From positions 5,183,501 to 5,247,500 of the forward strand of contig NZ_JAJOZB010000001.1 of assembly GCF_023701745.1 (NCBI RefSeq): a stretch of 64,000 nucleotides of DNA, read 5' to 3'. Under the pieces are notes generated by a model. It worked only from the letters and a program-made list of their open reading frames with translations. It had not been told where the DNA came from and searched no databases. A program made the translations under genes and the position numbers. This document shows, one piece after another, positions 1 through 8,331 of this stretch (positions are counted from its first letter, which is position 1; each line of letters starts with the position of its first letter). Source of the stretch: Streptomyces sp. RKAG293. Its GTDB lineage: Bacteria; Actinomycetota; Actinomycetes; Streptomycetales; Streptomycetaceae.

Positions 1-1136
1 TAGCGGCGGAACGCCCCGTAGTACTGCTCCTCGCGCGGCACGTCCGGCTCGATGTGCGGCGGGCGGTGCAGGGCGGGTTCCGGCTCGGCCTCGGGTTCGG
101 GTTCGGGTTCCGGGTCCGGGTCCGGTTCCGGTTCCGGGGCGTAGGCGCTGACCTGCACGGAGCCGTAGCCGTTGGCGAGGGTGCGGACGCGGCCGGGGGA
201 GACGGGGATCGTGGGGCGGGCGTCGGGTACCGGCGCGGGTTCCTGGACCGGCGCCGGTATGCGGGCACGTGCGGGCTCGCGGACCGGCGCGGGCTCCGGT
301 GCCTGCCGAACCTGCGGCGCGGGCTCCGGTGCCTGCTCCGGCCGCGGCTCCGGCTGCTCGGCCGGGTGCACCGGCTCCAGGGCCAGCGCGGGCACGGGTG
401 CGGGCGCCGGTACCGGCGCCGGTACCGGCGCCGGTACCGGCTCCTGGACGATGATGCCGGCGGCGGCGAGGCCGAGGGCGGCGGTTTCGGCGAGGGGGAT
501 GCCGTAGCGGGCGAGCCGCAGGGGCATGAGGGCTTCGACGGGTGCTTTGCGGCGCCAGGCGCGGCCGTAGCGGGCCTGGAGGCGGGCCTGGTAGACGAGG
601 CGGTCCTGCTCGAGGCGGATGACCTGGTCGTAGGAGCGCAGTTCCCACAGCTTCATGCGGCGCCACAGCTTGAAGGTGGGGAACGGGGCGAGCAGCCAGC
701 GGGTGAGGCGGACCGATTCCATGTGCTTGTCGGCGGTCAGGTCCGCGACCCGGCCCACCGCGTGCCGGGCGGCCTCGACACAGACCACGAACAGCACCGG
801 GATGATGCCGTGCATCCCGACCCCGACCGGATCGGGCCAGGCGGCCGCACCGTTGAACGCGATGGTCGCCGCGGTCAGCAGCCACGCGGTCTGCCGCAGC
901 AGCGGGAACGGGATCCGCATCCACGTCAGCAGCAGATCCAGCGCCAGCAGCACCACGATCCCGGCGTCCACACCGATCGGGAACACGTTCGCGAACCAGC
1001 CGAAGCCCTTGTTCTGGGCGAGCTCCCGCACCGCGGCATACGATCCCGCGAAACCGATCGCGGCGATCACCACCGCACCGGCGACCACCACACCGACAAG
1101 AATCCGGTGCGTCCGGGTCAAACGTATCGCGGGCAC
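1..1136 (-). CDS. DUF2637 membrane protein, 3' end beyond window
   Basis: Partial gene: about 378 codons are visible and no stop is reached before the left edge. The GTG at 1136 is chosen because a GGGAGGGG Shine-Dalgarno lies 6 nt upstream. The first 120 residues hold four hydrophobic segments (about 12-35, 50-68, 77-97 and 105-120) in the pattern of the actinobacterial DUF2637 family, which is related to conjugation-associated Spd-like membrane proteins but is also common on chromosomes. A basic linker follows (about 125-215). The remaining ~160 residues are a low-complexity tail of Pro-Ala-Val-Glu, including VPAP repeats and an acidic EPEPDPDPEPEP-like stretch. The function is unknown. A role at a plasmid- or ICE-type element cannot be judged without the neighbour to the left. 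Confidence 0.8.
   Translation of the reverse strand, partial: MPAIRLTRTHRILVGVVVAGAVVIAAIGFAGSYAAVRELAQNKGFGWFANVFPIGVDAGIVVLLALDLLLTWMRIPFPLLRQTAWLLTAATIAFNGAAAWPDPVGVGMHGIIPVLFVVCVEAARHAVGRVADLTADKHMESVRLTRWLLAPFPTFKLWRRMKLWELRSYDQVIRLEQDRLVYQARLQARYGRAWRRKAPVEALMPLRLARYGIPLAETAALGLAAAGIIVQEPVPAPVPAPVPAPAPVPALALEPVHPAEQPEPRPEQAPEPAPQVRQAPEPAPVREPARARIPAPVQEPAPVPDARPTIPVSPGRVRTLANGYGSVQVSAYAPEPEPDPDPEPEPEPEAEPEPALHRPPHIEPDVPREEQYYGAFRR
403..438. repeat. 12-bp perfect tandem repeat, three copies
   Basis: Three exact copies of GGCGCCGGTACC lie inside the DUF2637 gene, where they encode VPAP repeats on the minus strand. Related imperfect GGTTCC/CGGGTT hexamer runs at 85-140 encode the acidic Pro-Glu-Asp part of the same tail. 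Copy number could vary by replication slippage in multiples of four codons. Confidence 0.85.
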
Positions 1137-1242
1137 CCGCGACCCCTCCCACCCTCGGCAACTGGACGGCCCAGCCTGTCATATGGGGGTGCGGCCAGGT
1201 CGTACAAAGGTGCTGAAACCGGTGCAGGTGCGACCCGAGTTG

Positions 1243-1932
1243 TTACGTGTTCGCCGCCGCGTTCGCCGCCGCGACCGAAGCCACGGCCTCCTTCGCCGCC
1301 GCGAGCGCGTCCTTCTGCAGCTGATCGGCCGCCGGGGTCTTCGCGCCCTCGAAGCCCGCCCCGTTGTGGGACAGGACGACGATGACGTTGCCGGTCCGCA
1401 CGACGACCGTCTCGTCCTGGTAGTTCAGCTTGTCCTTCTCCACCAGCGCGCTCACCAGGGTCGCCTCGTCGCCGACGCCGTCGGCCTTCACGGACGTCGC
1501 GCCCTTGATCTGGGCCGCCGCGGCGACCTGCTCCGTGAAGCGCTTCCTGGCCTGCTCCTCACCGCTGCCGACACCGCCGGCCGAGTCGAAGCGCTGCATG
1601 GCCACGTCCAGCCAGCGGAACTGGTAGCCGTCGAGCCCGTTCCAGGAGCAGCCACCGCGCTGGTTCTGGACCGGCGACTGCGCCGCCGTGCCCGCCGCGT
1701 CCTTCACCTTCGGGACGAGCCGCCCCACGGTGGACTGCGTCACCGACTTGCAGGGGTCCGGCAGCTTCGCGAACTTCGCCGCGGCGGGAGCCGCCGAGGC
1801 GGACGTCTTGCCCGAGCCCGCGCCGTCCGGCTTCTTGGACGAGTCCGACCCCGACGAGCAGCCGGCGACGACCAGTACCGGCACGGCGGCACAGGCGAGA
1901 ACTCGGGCGATTCGCGGTGCTGAACGGTGCAT
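1243..1932 (-). CDS. DUF3558-like lipoprotein
   Basis: A 229-residue predicted lipoprotein. The chosen start is the ATG at 1932 (MHRSAPRI), which gives a normal signal peptide ending in a lipobox with Cys25 (VVAGC). An in-frame GTG at 1947 would add five residues. A Ser/Gly/Lys-rich linker is followed by a domain with DPC near residue 60 and a second Cys in a GGCSW segment, a pattern seen in actinobacterial DUF3558 proteins. These two Cys could form a disulfide outside the membrane. It is followed in the same direction by nothing but the DUF2637 gene and is preceded by a second DUF3558-like lipoprotein gene, so the two look like paralogues. Molecular function is unknown. Confidence 0.75.
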   Translation of the reverse strand: MHRSAPRIARVLACAAVPVLVVAGCSSGSDSSKKPDGAGSGKTSASAAPAAAKFAKLPDPCKSVTQSTVGRLVPKVKDAAGTAAQSPVQNQRGGCSWNGLDGYQFRWLDVAMQRFDSAGGVGSGEEQARKRFTEQVAAAAQIKGATSVKADGVGDEATLVSALVEKDKLNYQDETVVVRTGNVIVVLSHNGAGFEGAKTPAADQLQKDALAAAKEAVASVAAANAAANT

Positions 1933-2033
1933 GGGTCCTTCGCTCACTTCGTTGCTCCCGACAGGGCGGTGGGCCGGCCGGGGGGCCGGGAAACGGACAG
2001 CCTACGGGGCGTCCGTTATCGGACGATCCGCCG

Positions 2034-2831
2034 TCACTTGATCGTCTTGACGAGCACATCCGCGACTTGCTCCGCGCCCTGCTGCAGGTCAGCGCTCTGC
2101 GGGGCGGTGGCCTTGTCCGCCGACCACTGCGCGTACGAGACCGTCACGAGGACATTCGCCGTGCGGAAAACGAGAGTGATGTCACGGTGCACCCCCGAGT
2201 CACGGGTCATCAGCTCGTCATCGAGGAAAGCGGCGTCGCCGACGTCGGCGAGCAGCCGCGGCGCGAGATCGGGGGAGGTCGCCGGAGAGGTGGCCGGCGC
2301 GGTGGTCGGCGCGGTGGTGGGAGTCTGGCCCGGCAGACCGGCCGGGCTGCCGGGCGGCGCCACGGGCGGCGTCGTCGCCGGGGCGCCCGGAGTGCCCGGG
2401 GTCGTCGGAATGTCGGCCTGCAGCACCTTGGCGTCGTAGTCGGACTCCGCCTGCGCCTCGTCGCTCACCCCGGGGTCGTACGACACGACGCGCTCGAAGT
2501 CGATCTGCAGATAGCGGTTCCCCTGCGACGTCTCACCGGTCCAGGTACAGCCGACCCGCCGGTTGGTGTCGTAGGTGAGCTCGGCGTCGCCCGTGTAGTC
2601 CGGTGCGTTCGGCACCAGCTTCTTGAGCGTGTCGGGTTCGAGCGCGCCGCACGGCTCCGGCAGCTTGCGGTACTTGCCGGGCGGCGCGGGGGCGACCTTC
2701 TGGTCACCGGTCGCGGACTTCGCGTCCACCGCCGCCGGGTCCGTATCGCCGTCCGCGGTGCAGGCACTCAGCCCCGAGACGGCCAGTACGGCCGCGCAGA
2801 CGATGCCCAGCAGTCCTCGCGATGGCTGCAC
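2034..2831 (-). CDS. DUF3558-like lipoprotein
   Basis: A 265-residue predicted lipoprotein. The GTG at 2831 is preferred over longer in-frame starts because GGAAGGAG lies 8 nt upstream and translation then begins directly with a signal peptide ending LSAC (Cys24). The mature part contains PEPCG and GCTWTG segments matching the paired-Cys pattern of the neighbouring paralogue. A Pro-Thr-Ala-rich insert (about residues 145-185) resembles a surface linker. The gene lies about 100 bp upstream of the other DUF3558 gene in the same direction, so co-transcription is likely. The function is unknown; an envelope role is inferred only from the lipobox. Confidence 0.75.
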   Translation of the reverse strand: MQPSRGLLGIVCAAVLAVSGLSACTADGDTDPAAVDAKSATGDQKVAPAPPGKYRKLPEPCGALEPDTLKKLVPNAPDYTGDAELTYDTNRRVGCTWTGETSQGNRYLQIDFERVVSYDPGVSDEAQAESDYDAKVLQADIPTTPGTPGAPATTPPVAPPGSPAGLPGQTPTTAPTTAPATSPATSPDLAPRLLADVGDAAFLDDELMTRDSGVHRDITLVFRTANVLVTVSYAQWSADKATAPQSADLQQGAEQVADVLVKTIK

Positions 2832-3027
2832 TGGCCAGGCTCCTTCCGCCGGGGGGTGCCCCGAAATCCCTTGGCGCGCGCATGCGTGCCGTGGACACAA
2901 TGTCTACCGCACCTGCTGATGCGGCTGCGTGGCCGCCTGTGGCTATCGGGCGTTTCGTCCACATTATTGATGTCGGCACGGCGTGATTTCGTTGTGCCAA
3001 TTTGTCCGTTCGAGAAGGGGGCTGGAG

Positions 3028-4221
3028 ATGTCCTACACCGAGGTGCCCGGCGTCCGGGTGCCGATCCGCATGTGGACCGACCCGGCCTCCGTCGAGGACG
3101 GCGCGATGCAGCAGCTCCGCAACGTCTCGTCGCTGCCCTGGATCAAGGGCCTCGCCGTGATGCCGGACGTCCACTACGGCAAGGGCGCGACGGTCGGCTC
3201 CGTCATCGCCCTGCACGGCGCGGTCTGCCCCGCGGCGGTCGGCGTCGACATCGGCTGCGGCATGAGCGCGGTGAAGACCTCCCTCACGGCCAACGACCTG
3301 CCGGGCGATCTGTCCCGGCTCCGCTCGAAGATCGAGCAGGCGATCCCGGTCGGGCGTGGCATGCACCGGGAGATGGTCGACGTGCGAGGCATGCACGGAG
3401 TGTCGGCGACGGGGTGGGACGAGTTCTGGGCGGGTTTCGACGACCTCGCGGAAACGGTCAGATTTCGTCGCGAACGTGCCATGAAGCAGATGGGAACGCT
3501 CGGAACCGGAAATCATTATATCGAAATTTTGTTTGATGGAGAGGGCGCGGTATGGCTCACTCTCCATTCGGGCTCCCGGAACATCGGCAACGAACTCGCC
3601 GATCACCACATCGGAGAGGCCCAGAAGCTTCCGCACAACCAAGGTCTGATCGACCGGGACCTCGCGGTCTTCATCTCCGATACCCCGCAGATGGCGGCCT
3701 ACCGGCGCGATCTCTTCTGGGCGCAGGAGTACGCCAAGCGCAACCGCGCGATCATGATGACGCTACTCAAGGACGTGGTCCGCAGGGAGTTCAAGAAGGC
3801 CAAGGTGGCCTTCGAGCCGGAGATCTCCTGCCACCACAACTATGTCGCCGAGGAGCGCTACGACGGCATGGACCTGCTCGTCACCCGCAAGGGCGCGATC
3901 CGGGCCGGCTCCGGCGAGTTCGGGATCATCCCGGGCTCCATGGGTACGTCCTCGTACATCGTGAAGGGCCTCGGCAACGCCGACGCGTTCAACTCCGCCT
4001 CACACGGCGCCGGCCGCCGGATGAGCAGGGGTGCGGCGAAGAAGCGGTTCACGACCCGTGACCTGGAGGATCAGACGCGCGGTGTGGAGTGCCGGAAGGA
4101 CTCCGGCGTCATCGACGAGATCCCGAGCGCGTACAAGCCGATCGAAAAGGTCATGGAGCAGCAGCGGGACCTGGTCCAGGTCGTGGCCAAGCTGAAGCAG
4201 GTCGTCTGCGTCAAGGGCTGA
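3028..4221 (+). CDS. rtcB: RtcB-type RNA-splicing ligase
   Basis: A 397-residue protein of the RtcB family. These enzymes join RNA 2',3'-cyclic-phosphate (or 3'-phosphate) ends to 5'-OH ends using GTP and Mn2+. Visible motifs in order: MPDVHYGKG near residue 44, GVDIGCGM near 71 with the metal-binding Asp and Cys, GTGNHYIE near 158, LHSGSRN near 179, CHHNY near 269, and SHGAGRRMSR near 325, whose His is the expected guanylylation site. All catalytic positions seem intact. The start at 3028 follows a GGGGGCTGGAG ribosome site; a longer in-frame start at 2983 would add 15 residues unlike the family. The gene is monocistronic and ends at a strong hairpin. No archease or RtcA gene is adjacent. 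Confidence 0.93.
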   Translation: MSYTEVPGVRVPIRMWTDPASVEDGAMQQLRNVSSLPWIKGLAVMPDVHYGKGATVGSVIALHGAVCPAAVGVDIGCGMSAVKTSLTANDLPGDLSRLRSKIEQAIPVGRGMHREMVDVRGMHGVSATGWDEFWAGFDDLAETVRFRRERAMKQMGTLGTGNHYIEILFDGEGAVWLTLHSGSRNIGNELADHHIGEAQKLPHNQGLIDRDLAVFISDTPQMAAYRRDLFWAQEYAKRNRAIMMTLLKDVVRREFKKAKVAFEPEISCHHNYVAEERYDGMDLLVTRKGAIRAGSGEFGIIPGSMGTSSYIVKGLGNADAFNSASHGAGRRMSRGAAKKRFTTRDLEDQTRGVECRKDSGVIDEIPSAYKPIEKVMEQQRDLVQVVAKLKQVVCVKG

Positions 4222-4238
4222 GGCGCGTTTGCCAACGT

Positions 4239-4277
4239 GAATGGCGGGCTACGGTGAATTCCCGTAACCCGCCATTC
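4239..4277. terminator. Bidirectional hairpin terminator
   Basis: A 16-bp stem with one mismatch (arms 4239-4254 and 4262-4277) and a 7-nt loop lies just after rtcB. Its right arm covers the last codon and stop of the opposing homing-endonuclease relic, so it can serve both strands. Confidence 0.8.
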
Positions 4278-4524
4278 AGTGCGTCAGAGTGCTGGCGATT
4301 CGGGAGGCGGCCCCCAGAGCTGTGCTCGCCGTGGCGAGGGAGATGAACGGGAACCCTTGACCGGTGTAACCGACTGCTCCGTCCGCGTCGATGACGCCCC
4401 GCAGATAGTCGCGGCGGGAGAACGGGACGCGCGGAGGCGCGACCTTCACCGACTTCTTGCCGTACGGCAGGCCGAGCTGGTTGAGCTGTGTTCGGGCCTC
4501 CAGGGAACACCGACTCGTGTTCAA
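4276..4524 (-). pseudogene. LAGLIDADG homing endonuclease relic
   Basis: An 82-residue frame starting at a TTG (4524). Its middle reads YLRGVIDADGAVG, a clear LAGLIDADG motif, preceded by LGLPYGKKS and PPRVPFSRRD and followed by GQGFPFISL, the order I remember for free-standing actinobacterial LAGLIDADG homing endonucleases of about 200 residues. A full-length enzyme should have an N-terminal portion with a first motif and a longer C-terminal DNA-binding part. Here the frame stops shortly after the motif, inside the rtcB terminator, and upstream codons (to about 4545) continue only briefly. I therefore call it a decayed relic. There is no intein in the adjacent RtcB. Expression is doubtful. 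Confidence 0.7.
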
Positions 4525-4719
4525 CCACCGGGAAGCTCCAATTCCGTGGTGGTGAGGCCCTCGGTCGGGATTGCCGTCCTGACCGGGGGCCGTTCTGTGT
4601 GCGGTTGTGGGGTGAGCCTGGGTCGGAGGTTCGTTTGTCGAGCGGGTGATGGGGGCGCGTTCACTCGTACGAAGGAGCCCGGTGGTGCCCGCCGCTCGTG
4701 GCGGGCCGGCATGTCCTGG

Positions 4720-5475
4720 TCAGAGCTCTCGGTGGACCTTGTAGTTGGAGGCCTGGGCGCGGGGGCGGACGACGAGGAGGTCGATGTTGACGTGCGCGGG
4801 GCGGGTGACGGCCCAGGCGATGGTGTCGGCGACGTCGTCGGCGGAGAGGGGTTCCGCGACGCCCGCGTAGACCTTGGCGGCCTTGTCGGCGTCGCCGCCG
4901 AAGCGGGTGACGGCGAACTCGTCGGTCTTCACCATGCCGGGCGCGATCTCGATGACGCGGACCGGGTCGCCGCACAGTTCGAGGCGGAGGGTCTCGGCGA
5001 TGACGTGCGCGCCGTGCTTGGCGGCCACGTAGCCGCCGCCGCCCTCGTAGCTGCCCAGGCCGGCGGTGGAGGAGAGCACGACGACCGTGCCGTCGCCGCT
5101 GGAGGTGAGGGCCGGGAGCAGCGCCTGGGTGATGTTGAGGACGCCGAGCACGTTGACCTCGTACATCGCGCGCCAGTCGGCGGGGTCGGAGGTGGCGATG
5201 GTGTCGGCGCCGAGGGCGCCGCCCGCGTTGGCGACGAGGACGTCGCAGCGGTCGAGGGACGCGGCGAAGGCGTCCACGGCGGCGCGGTCGGTGACGTCCA
5301 GGGTGCGCGCGGCGGCCGAGTGGCCCGCGGCGGCGAGTTCCTTGGCGAGCGCTTCGAGGCGGTCGGCGCGGCGGGCCGTGAGCAGCACGTGGTAGCCGGC
5401 GGCGGCGAGCTTGCGGGCGGTCGCGGCACCGATGCCGCTGCTCGCCCCGGTGACCACTGCGGTACGGATGCTCAT
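4720..5475 (-). CDS. Short-chain dehydrogenase/reductase, classical SDR
   Basis: A 251-residue protein of the classical SDR family, using NAD(P)H to oxidise or reduce an unknown carbonyl or alcohol substrate in the cytoplasm. The nucleotide-binding TGASSGIG motif is at residues 9-16, the NAG motif near 83, catalytic Ser in VVLSS near 133, and the YxxxK pair (YVAAK) near 148-152. Arg in TARRADR after beta-2 suggests NADP preference. Overall it resembles the YdfG-like serine/3-hydroxy-acid dehydrogenase branch, but the substrate cannot be assigned. It is transcribed alone, divergently from the GT87 gene, and separated by about 190 bp from the homing-endonuclease relic. Confidence 0.9.
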   Translation of the reverse strand: MSIRTAVVTGASSGIGAATARKLAAAGYHVLLTARRADRLEALAKELAAAGHSAAARTLDVTDRAAVDAFAASLDRCDVLVANAGGALGADTIATSDPADWRAMYEVNVLGVLNITQALLPALTSSGDGTVVVLSSTAGLGSYEGGGGYVAAKHGAHVIAETLRLELCGDPVRVIEIAPGMVKTDEFAVTRFGGDADKAAKVYAGVAEPLSADDVADTIAWAVTRPAHVNIDLLVVRPRAQASNYKVHREL

Positions 5476-5632
5476 GTCACGGCGCCTTTCGACTGCGGGA
5501 TGGCTTGCCCACCGAGCATAAGTGGCGGGTCGGTGGCGTCCGCCGTCCGGATCGGATCTTCATTAGCATCGTGACCATGGTGGTGCCCGGGTGTTCCGGC
5601 CGGGCCGGATCGTTCATGGAGGAATCAGTTCA

Positions 5633-7486
5633 GTGGTCGGCACGGGCACGGACGCCGCTTCGGCACAGGTCGCGGAAGCGGGAGCGGGCCCGTCGCGGCG
5701 GCGGTTGCTGTGGCCGGTGGGGGTCTGGCTGCTGACCCGGCTGGTGCTGGTGTCGGCGGCGCTGCGGCTCGGCCCGTTCAGCAGCAAGGACGGCCCGGAC
5801 GTCTCGGTGTCGAAGGTGTACCGCGGCTGGTACGACGTGCTGAGTTCCGGCAGCTTTCCGCACGACGACGTGTCCTGGCAGTACCCGCCGGGCGCCGCGC
5901 TGCCGATTCTCGCCCCGCGGCTGGTGCCCTTCCTGGACTACTCGCACGCGTTCATCGTGCTGTGCGCGGTGTGCGACGCGGCGGTGCTGGCGGCGCTGGT
6001 GTACGCGGCCCGGTACCCGGACGGCCGGCGCAGTGTCGCCGGCCCGTGGATGTGGGTGGTGGGGCTGCCGCTGCTGAGCACGGTGCCGTGGAGCCGGTTC
6101 GACGTGATGGTGACGGCGGTCGCGGTGGGGGCGCTGCTGGCGGCCGGTACGCGGCGGGTGTGGGCGGACCGGGTGTTCGGGGTGCTGGTCGGGATCGGCG
6201 CGGTGGTGAAGGTGTGGCCGGTGCTGCTGCTCGTGGGCACGGCGCGCGGTCGGCGCACCCGGCACTCGTGGGTGGCGGCGGTGGTGTCGGCGGTGCTGGT
6301 GACGGTGGTCTTCCTGCTGGCGATGCCGGGCGCCCTGTCGTTCCTGACGTATCAGGGGGACCGCGGCATCGAGGTGGAGTCGCTCGGCGCGCTGCCGTTC
6401 CATCTGGCGCGGCACTTCGGCTGGTCGGGGCACTGGGCGCCGCATGACGGCTCGATGGAGTTCATCGGCCCGTATGTGCAGGTGGTGGCGCGGGTGAGTG
6501 CGGCCCTGACGGTCGTCGCGTTCGGCTGGCTGCTGCTGTGGCGGGTGCGGTCGCGGGCGGGGCGTACGGAGGTCTGGGTGCTGCCGGACGCGGCGCTGAC
6601 GGCCGTTCTGCTGTTCGTGGTGACGAGCCGGGTGATCAGCCCGCAGTACATGGTGTGGCTGGTGGGTCTGGCCGCGGTGTGTCTGCTGCACCGGGCGACG
6701 ACGCAGCGGCCGGTGGCGTGGCTGGTGCTGGGCGCGTGCGTGCTGACGACGGCGGTCTTCCCGTACCTGTTCCGGGATCTGCTCAGCGGCTCGGTCCCGG
6801 CGGCGCTGCTGCTGGCGGCGCGCGATCTGATCCTGCTGGGGGCGGCGGTGCTGTCCGCGGTGCGGCTGTGGCGGGGCACGGTCCCGCTCCCGGCCCTCCC
6901 GCCCCCGGCCCCGCCCCGCTCCCGCCACCGCTCCCGTGAAGGATCAGCGGACCTTGAAGCCCTGTTCGGTGAGCCAGCGGAAGACGTCGGGGACCTGGGA
7001 CTTCCAGACGGCGGTGCCGTGGCCGCCGGCGCCCTCCGCGATCTGGACCACCTTGACCTTCGTCGGCGTCTTCGCGGCCTTCCGCAGGGCCACCCCGTCC
7101 TGGTAGCCGTCGCCCGAGGCGCCGGAGATGTAGAGCGAGGTGTGCGGCGGGTGCGCGGCGTGCTGCAGCATGTAGAGCGGGTTGGCCTTCTCGCGCAGCA
7201 CCGGGTCCTTGGCGGTGAGGGAGTCCTGCTCGGCGGCGGGGTTGTTGTAACCGGACAGGCTGACGCCGGCCGCGTAGCGGTCGGGGTGCTCGATGGCGAG
7301 GCGCGCGGCGCAGTGGGCGCCGGCGGAGTATCCGACGACGGCCCAGCCCGCGGCGTCGTTCTGGACGCGGAAGTTGTCGCTCACCATGCGGCGGACGTCG
7401 ACGCTCAGCCAGGTGTCGGCGTTGACCTTGCCGGGGATGTTGGCGCAGCCGGTGTCCTGGCCGCCGAGCAGTGTGGTGCGCGGTGA
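5633..7486 (+). CDS. GT87-type polytopic glycosyltransferase with aberrant 3' end
   Basis: Integral membrane protein of the GT87/DUF2029 mannosyltransferase-like family, which uses polyprenyl-phosphate sugars at the outer face of the membrane. The start GTG at 5633 has GGAGG 10 nt upstream; a longer start at 5591 lacks a site. About ten hydrophobic segments span residues 25-420, with an acidic YRGWYDVL loop and WQYPPGAALP after the first segment, and VKVWPVLLL in the middle. The expected length is about 430 residues, but the frame has no stop there. It continues 550 nt antisense through the convergent esterase gene to 7486, giving a charged Gly/Val/Arg tail of shadow composition. A TGA at 6937-6939 lies one frame over, right after a C-rich run. 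The membrane domain is certain; the tail is probably not native. Confidence 0.8.
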   Translation: MVGTGTDAASAQVAEAGAGPSRRRLLWPVGVWLLTRLVLVSAALRLGPFSSKDGPDVSVSKVYRGWYDVLSSGSFPHDDVSWQYPPGAALPILAPRLVPFLDYSHAFIVLCAVCDAAVLAALVYAARYPDGRRSVAGPWMWVVGLPLLSTVPWSRFDVMVTAVAVGALLAAGTRRVWADRVFGVLVGIGAVVKVWPVLLLVGTARGRRTRHSWVAAVVSAVLVTVVFLLAMPGALSFLTYQGDRGIEVESLGALPFHLARHFGWSGHWAPHDGSMEFIGPYVQVVARVSAALTVVAFGWLLLWRVRSRAGRTEVWVLPDAALTAVLLFVVTSRVISPQYMVWLVGLAAVCLLHRATTQRPVAWLVLGACVLTTAVFPYLFRDLLSGSVPAALLLAARDLILLGAAVLSAVRLWRGTVPLPALPPPAPPRSRHRSREGSADLEALFGEPAEDVGDLGLPDGGAVAAGALRDLDHLDLRRRLRGLPQGHPVLVAVARGAGDVERGVRRVRGVLQHVERVGLLAQHRVLGGEGVLLGGGVVVTGQADAGRVAVGVLDGEARGAVGAGGVSDDGPARGVVLDAEVVAHHAADVDAQPGVGVDLAGDVGAAGVLAAEQCGAR

Positions 7487-8059
7487 GACGAGGATGAACG
7501 GGGCGACCTTGCCGCTCTGCATCAGCGGCTTGAGCTGCGACTGGACCTTGAGGGTGCCGTACCAGGCCTTGGCGGAGCCGGGGTAGCCGGGGAGCATCTC
7601 GACGACCGGGAACTGCTTGTCCTTGAAGGCGGGGTCGTTGTACTGCGGCGGCAGCCAGACGTAGACCTCGCCCTGGACGCCGGACACCCGGCCCTTCAGG
7701 TCGGCCTGCTGGACGTCGCCCATGTTCGGGCCCTTGGCCTGCTGGAACTTCTGCTCGATCTTCGGCTCGCGCTTGGCCTGCGCCGCGCCGCCGTCGGGAC
7801 CGAGGTCGGCGGTGGCCTGGACGTGGGTGCCGGTGCCGAGGAGGTCTTCCCAATTGTCGTACAGGTTGTTGGAGTTGTTCACGATCACGAAGACCATGAG
7901 CACCGACGTCACCTGGCAGAGCAGCAGCATGCCGAACCTGGCGGCGTGCCGTACGGCCCGGGGCCCGCGCAGCCGGCTCCACAGGGTGAGCGGCAGCGCC
8001 AGGGCGACCAGCACCAAGAGAATCGTGCACAGGAAGAAGGGGGTCCCCGTCAGGCTCAT
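6944..8059 (-). CDS. Membrane-anchored esterase-D-type alpha/beta hydrolase
   Basis: A 371-residue protein with three hydrophobic segments at the N-terminus (about 8-25, 40-60 and a weaker stretch) followed by an extracytoplasmic alpha/beta hydrolase domain of the esterase D/mycolyltransferase-like family. The nucleophile elbow VVGYSAGAH is near residue 245, VYVWLPPQY near 135 is the typical first strand, and GGHGTAVWK near 345 supplies the catalytic His. The substrate is unknown; in actinobacteria this fold includes secreted acyl- and mycolyl-transfer enzymes. It is divergent from a second enzyme of the same fold at 8332 and convergent with the GT87 gene, whose frame runs into it. Confidence 0.85.
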   Translation of the reverse strand: MSLTGTPFFLCTILLVLVALALPLTLWSRLRGPRAVRHAARFGMLLLCQVTSVLMVFVIVNNSNNLYDNWEDLLGTGTHVQATADLGPDGGAAQAKREPKIEQKFQQAKGPNMGDVQQADLKGRVSGVQGEVYVWLPPQYNDPAFKDKQFPVVEMLPGYPGSAKAWYGTLKVQSQLKPLMQSGKVAPFILVSPRTTLLGGQDTGCANIPGKVNADTWLSVDVRRMVSDNFRVQNDAAGWAVVGYSAGAHCAARLAIEHPDRYAAGVSLSGYNNPAAEQDSLTAKDPVLREKANPLYMLQHAAHPPHTSLYISGASGDGYQDGVALRKAAKTPTKVKVVQIAEGAGGHGTAVWKSQVPDVFRWLTEQGFKVR

Positions 8060-8331
8060 CAGAATTCTCGATTCCCAATCTTGGGCGCAGTGCCCCGGCC
8101 CAGCGTTCCGCCCGCGTGTGAGCCTCTCGCCATGACGAGACGGATTTCGGGCTGTCTGGGTTGCCCGGCTTCTCCCCGGTAATTGGGACGAGGGTCACTC
8201 CGGTCAGGGGCAACGGTCGCGGTGTGATCCACGGCACCTTGACGGGCCGGAACGGTGGGTAGGGATCCGGAATCTCAACAGGCGTAAGCGTCGCTTCGCC
8301 CTGTCGGGCCGGATGAAGAGGGGGACACCCC

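Noticed and set aside
54..1385. Long open frame on the plus strand over the DUF2637 gene
   Set aside because: It is the Arg/Gly-rich antisense shadow of the minus-strand gene, which has membrane helices and a good start.
3028..4221. An intein inside RtcB as source of the homing endonuclease relic
   Set aside because: RtcB is of normal length and its motifs are continuous; the relic is on the other strand beyond the stop.
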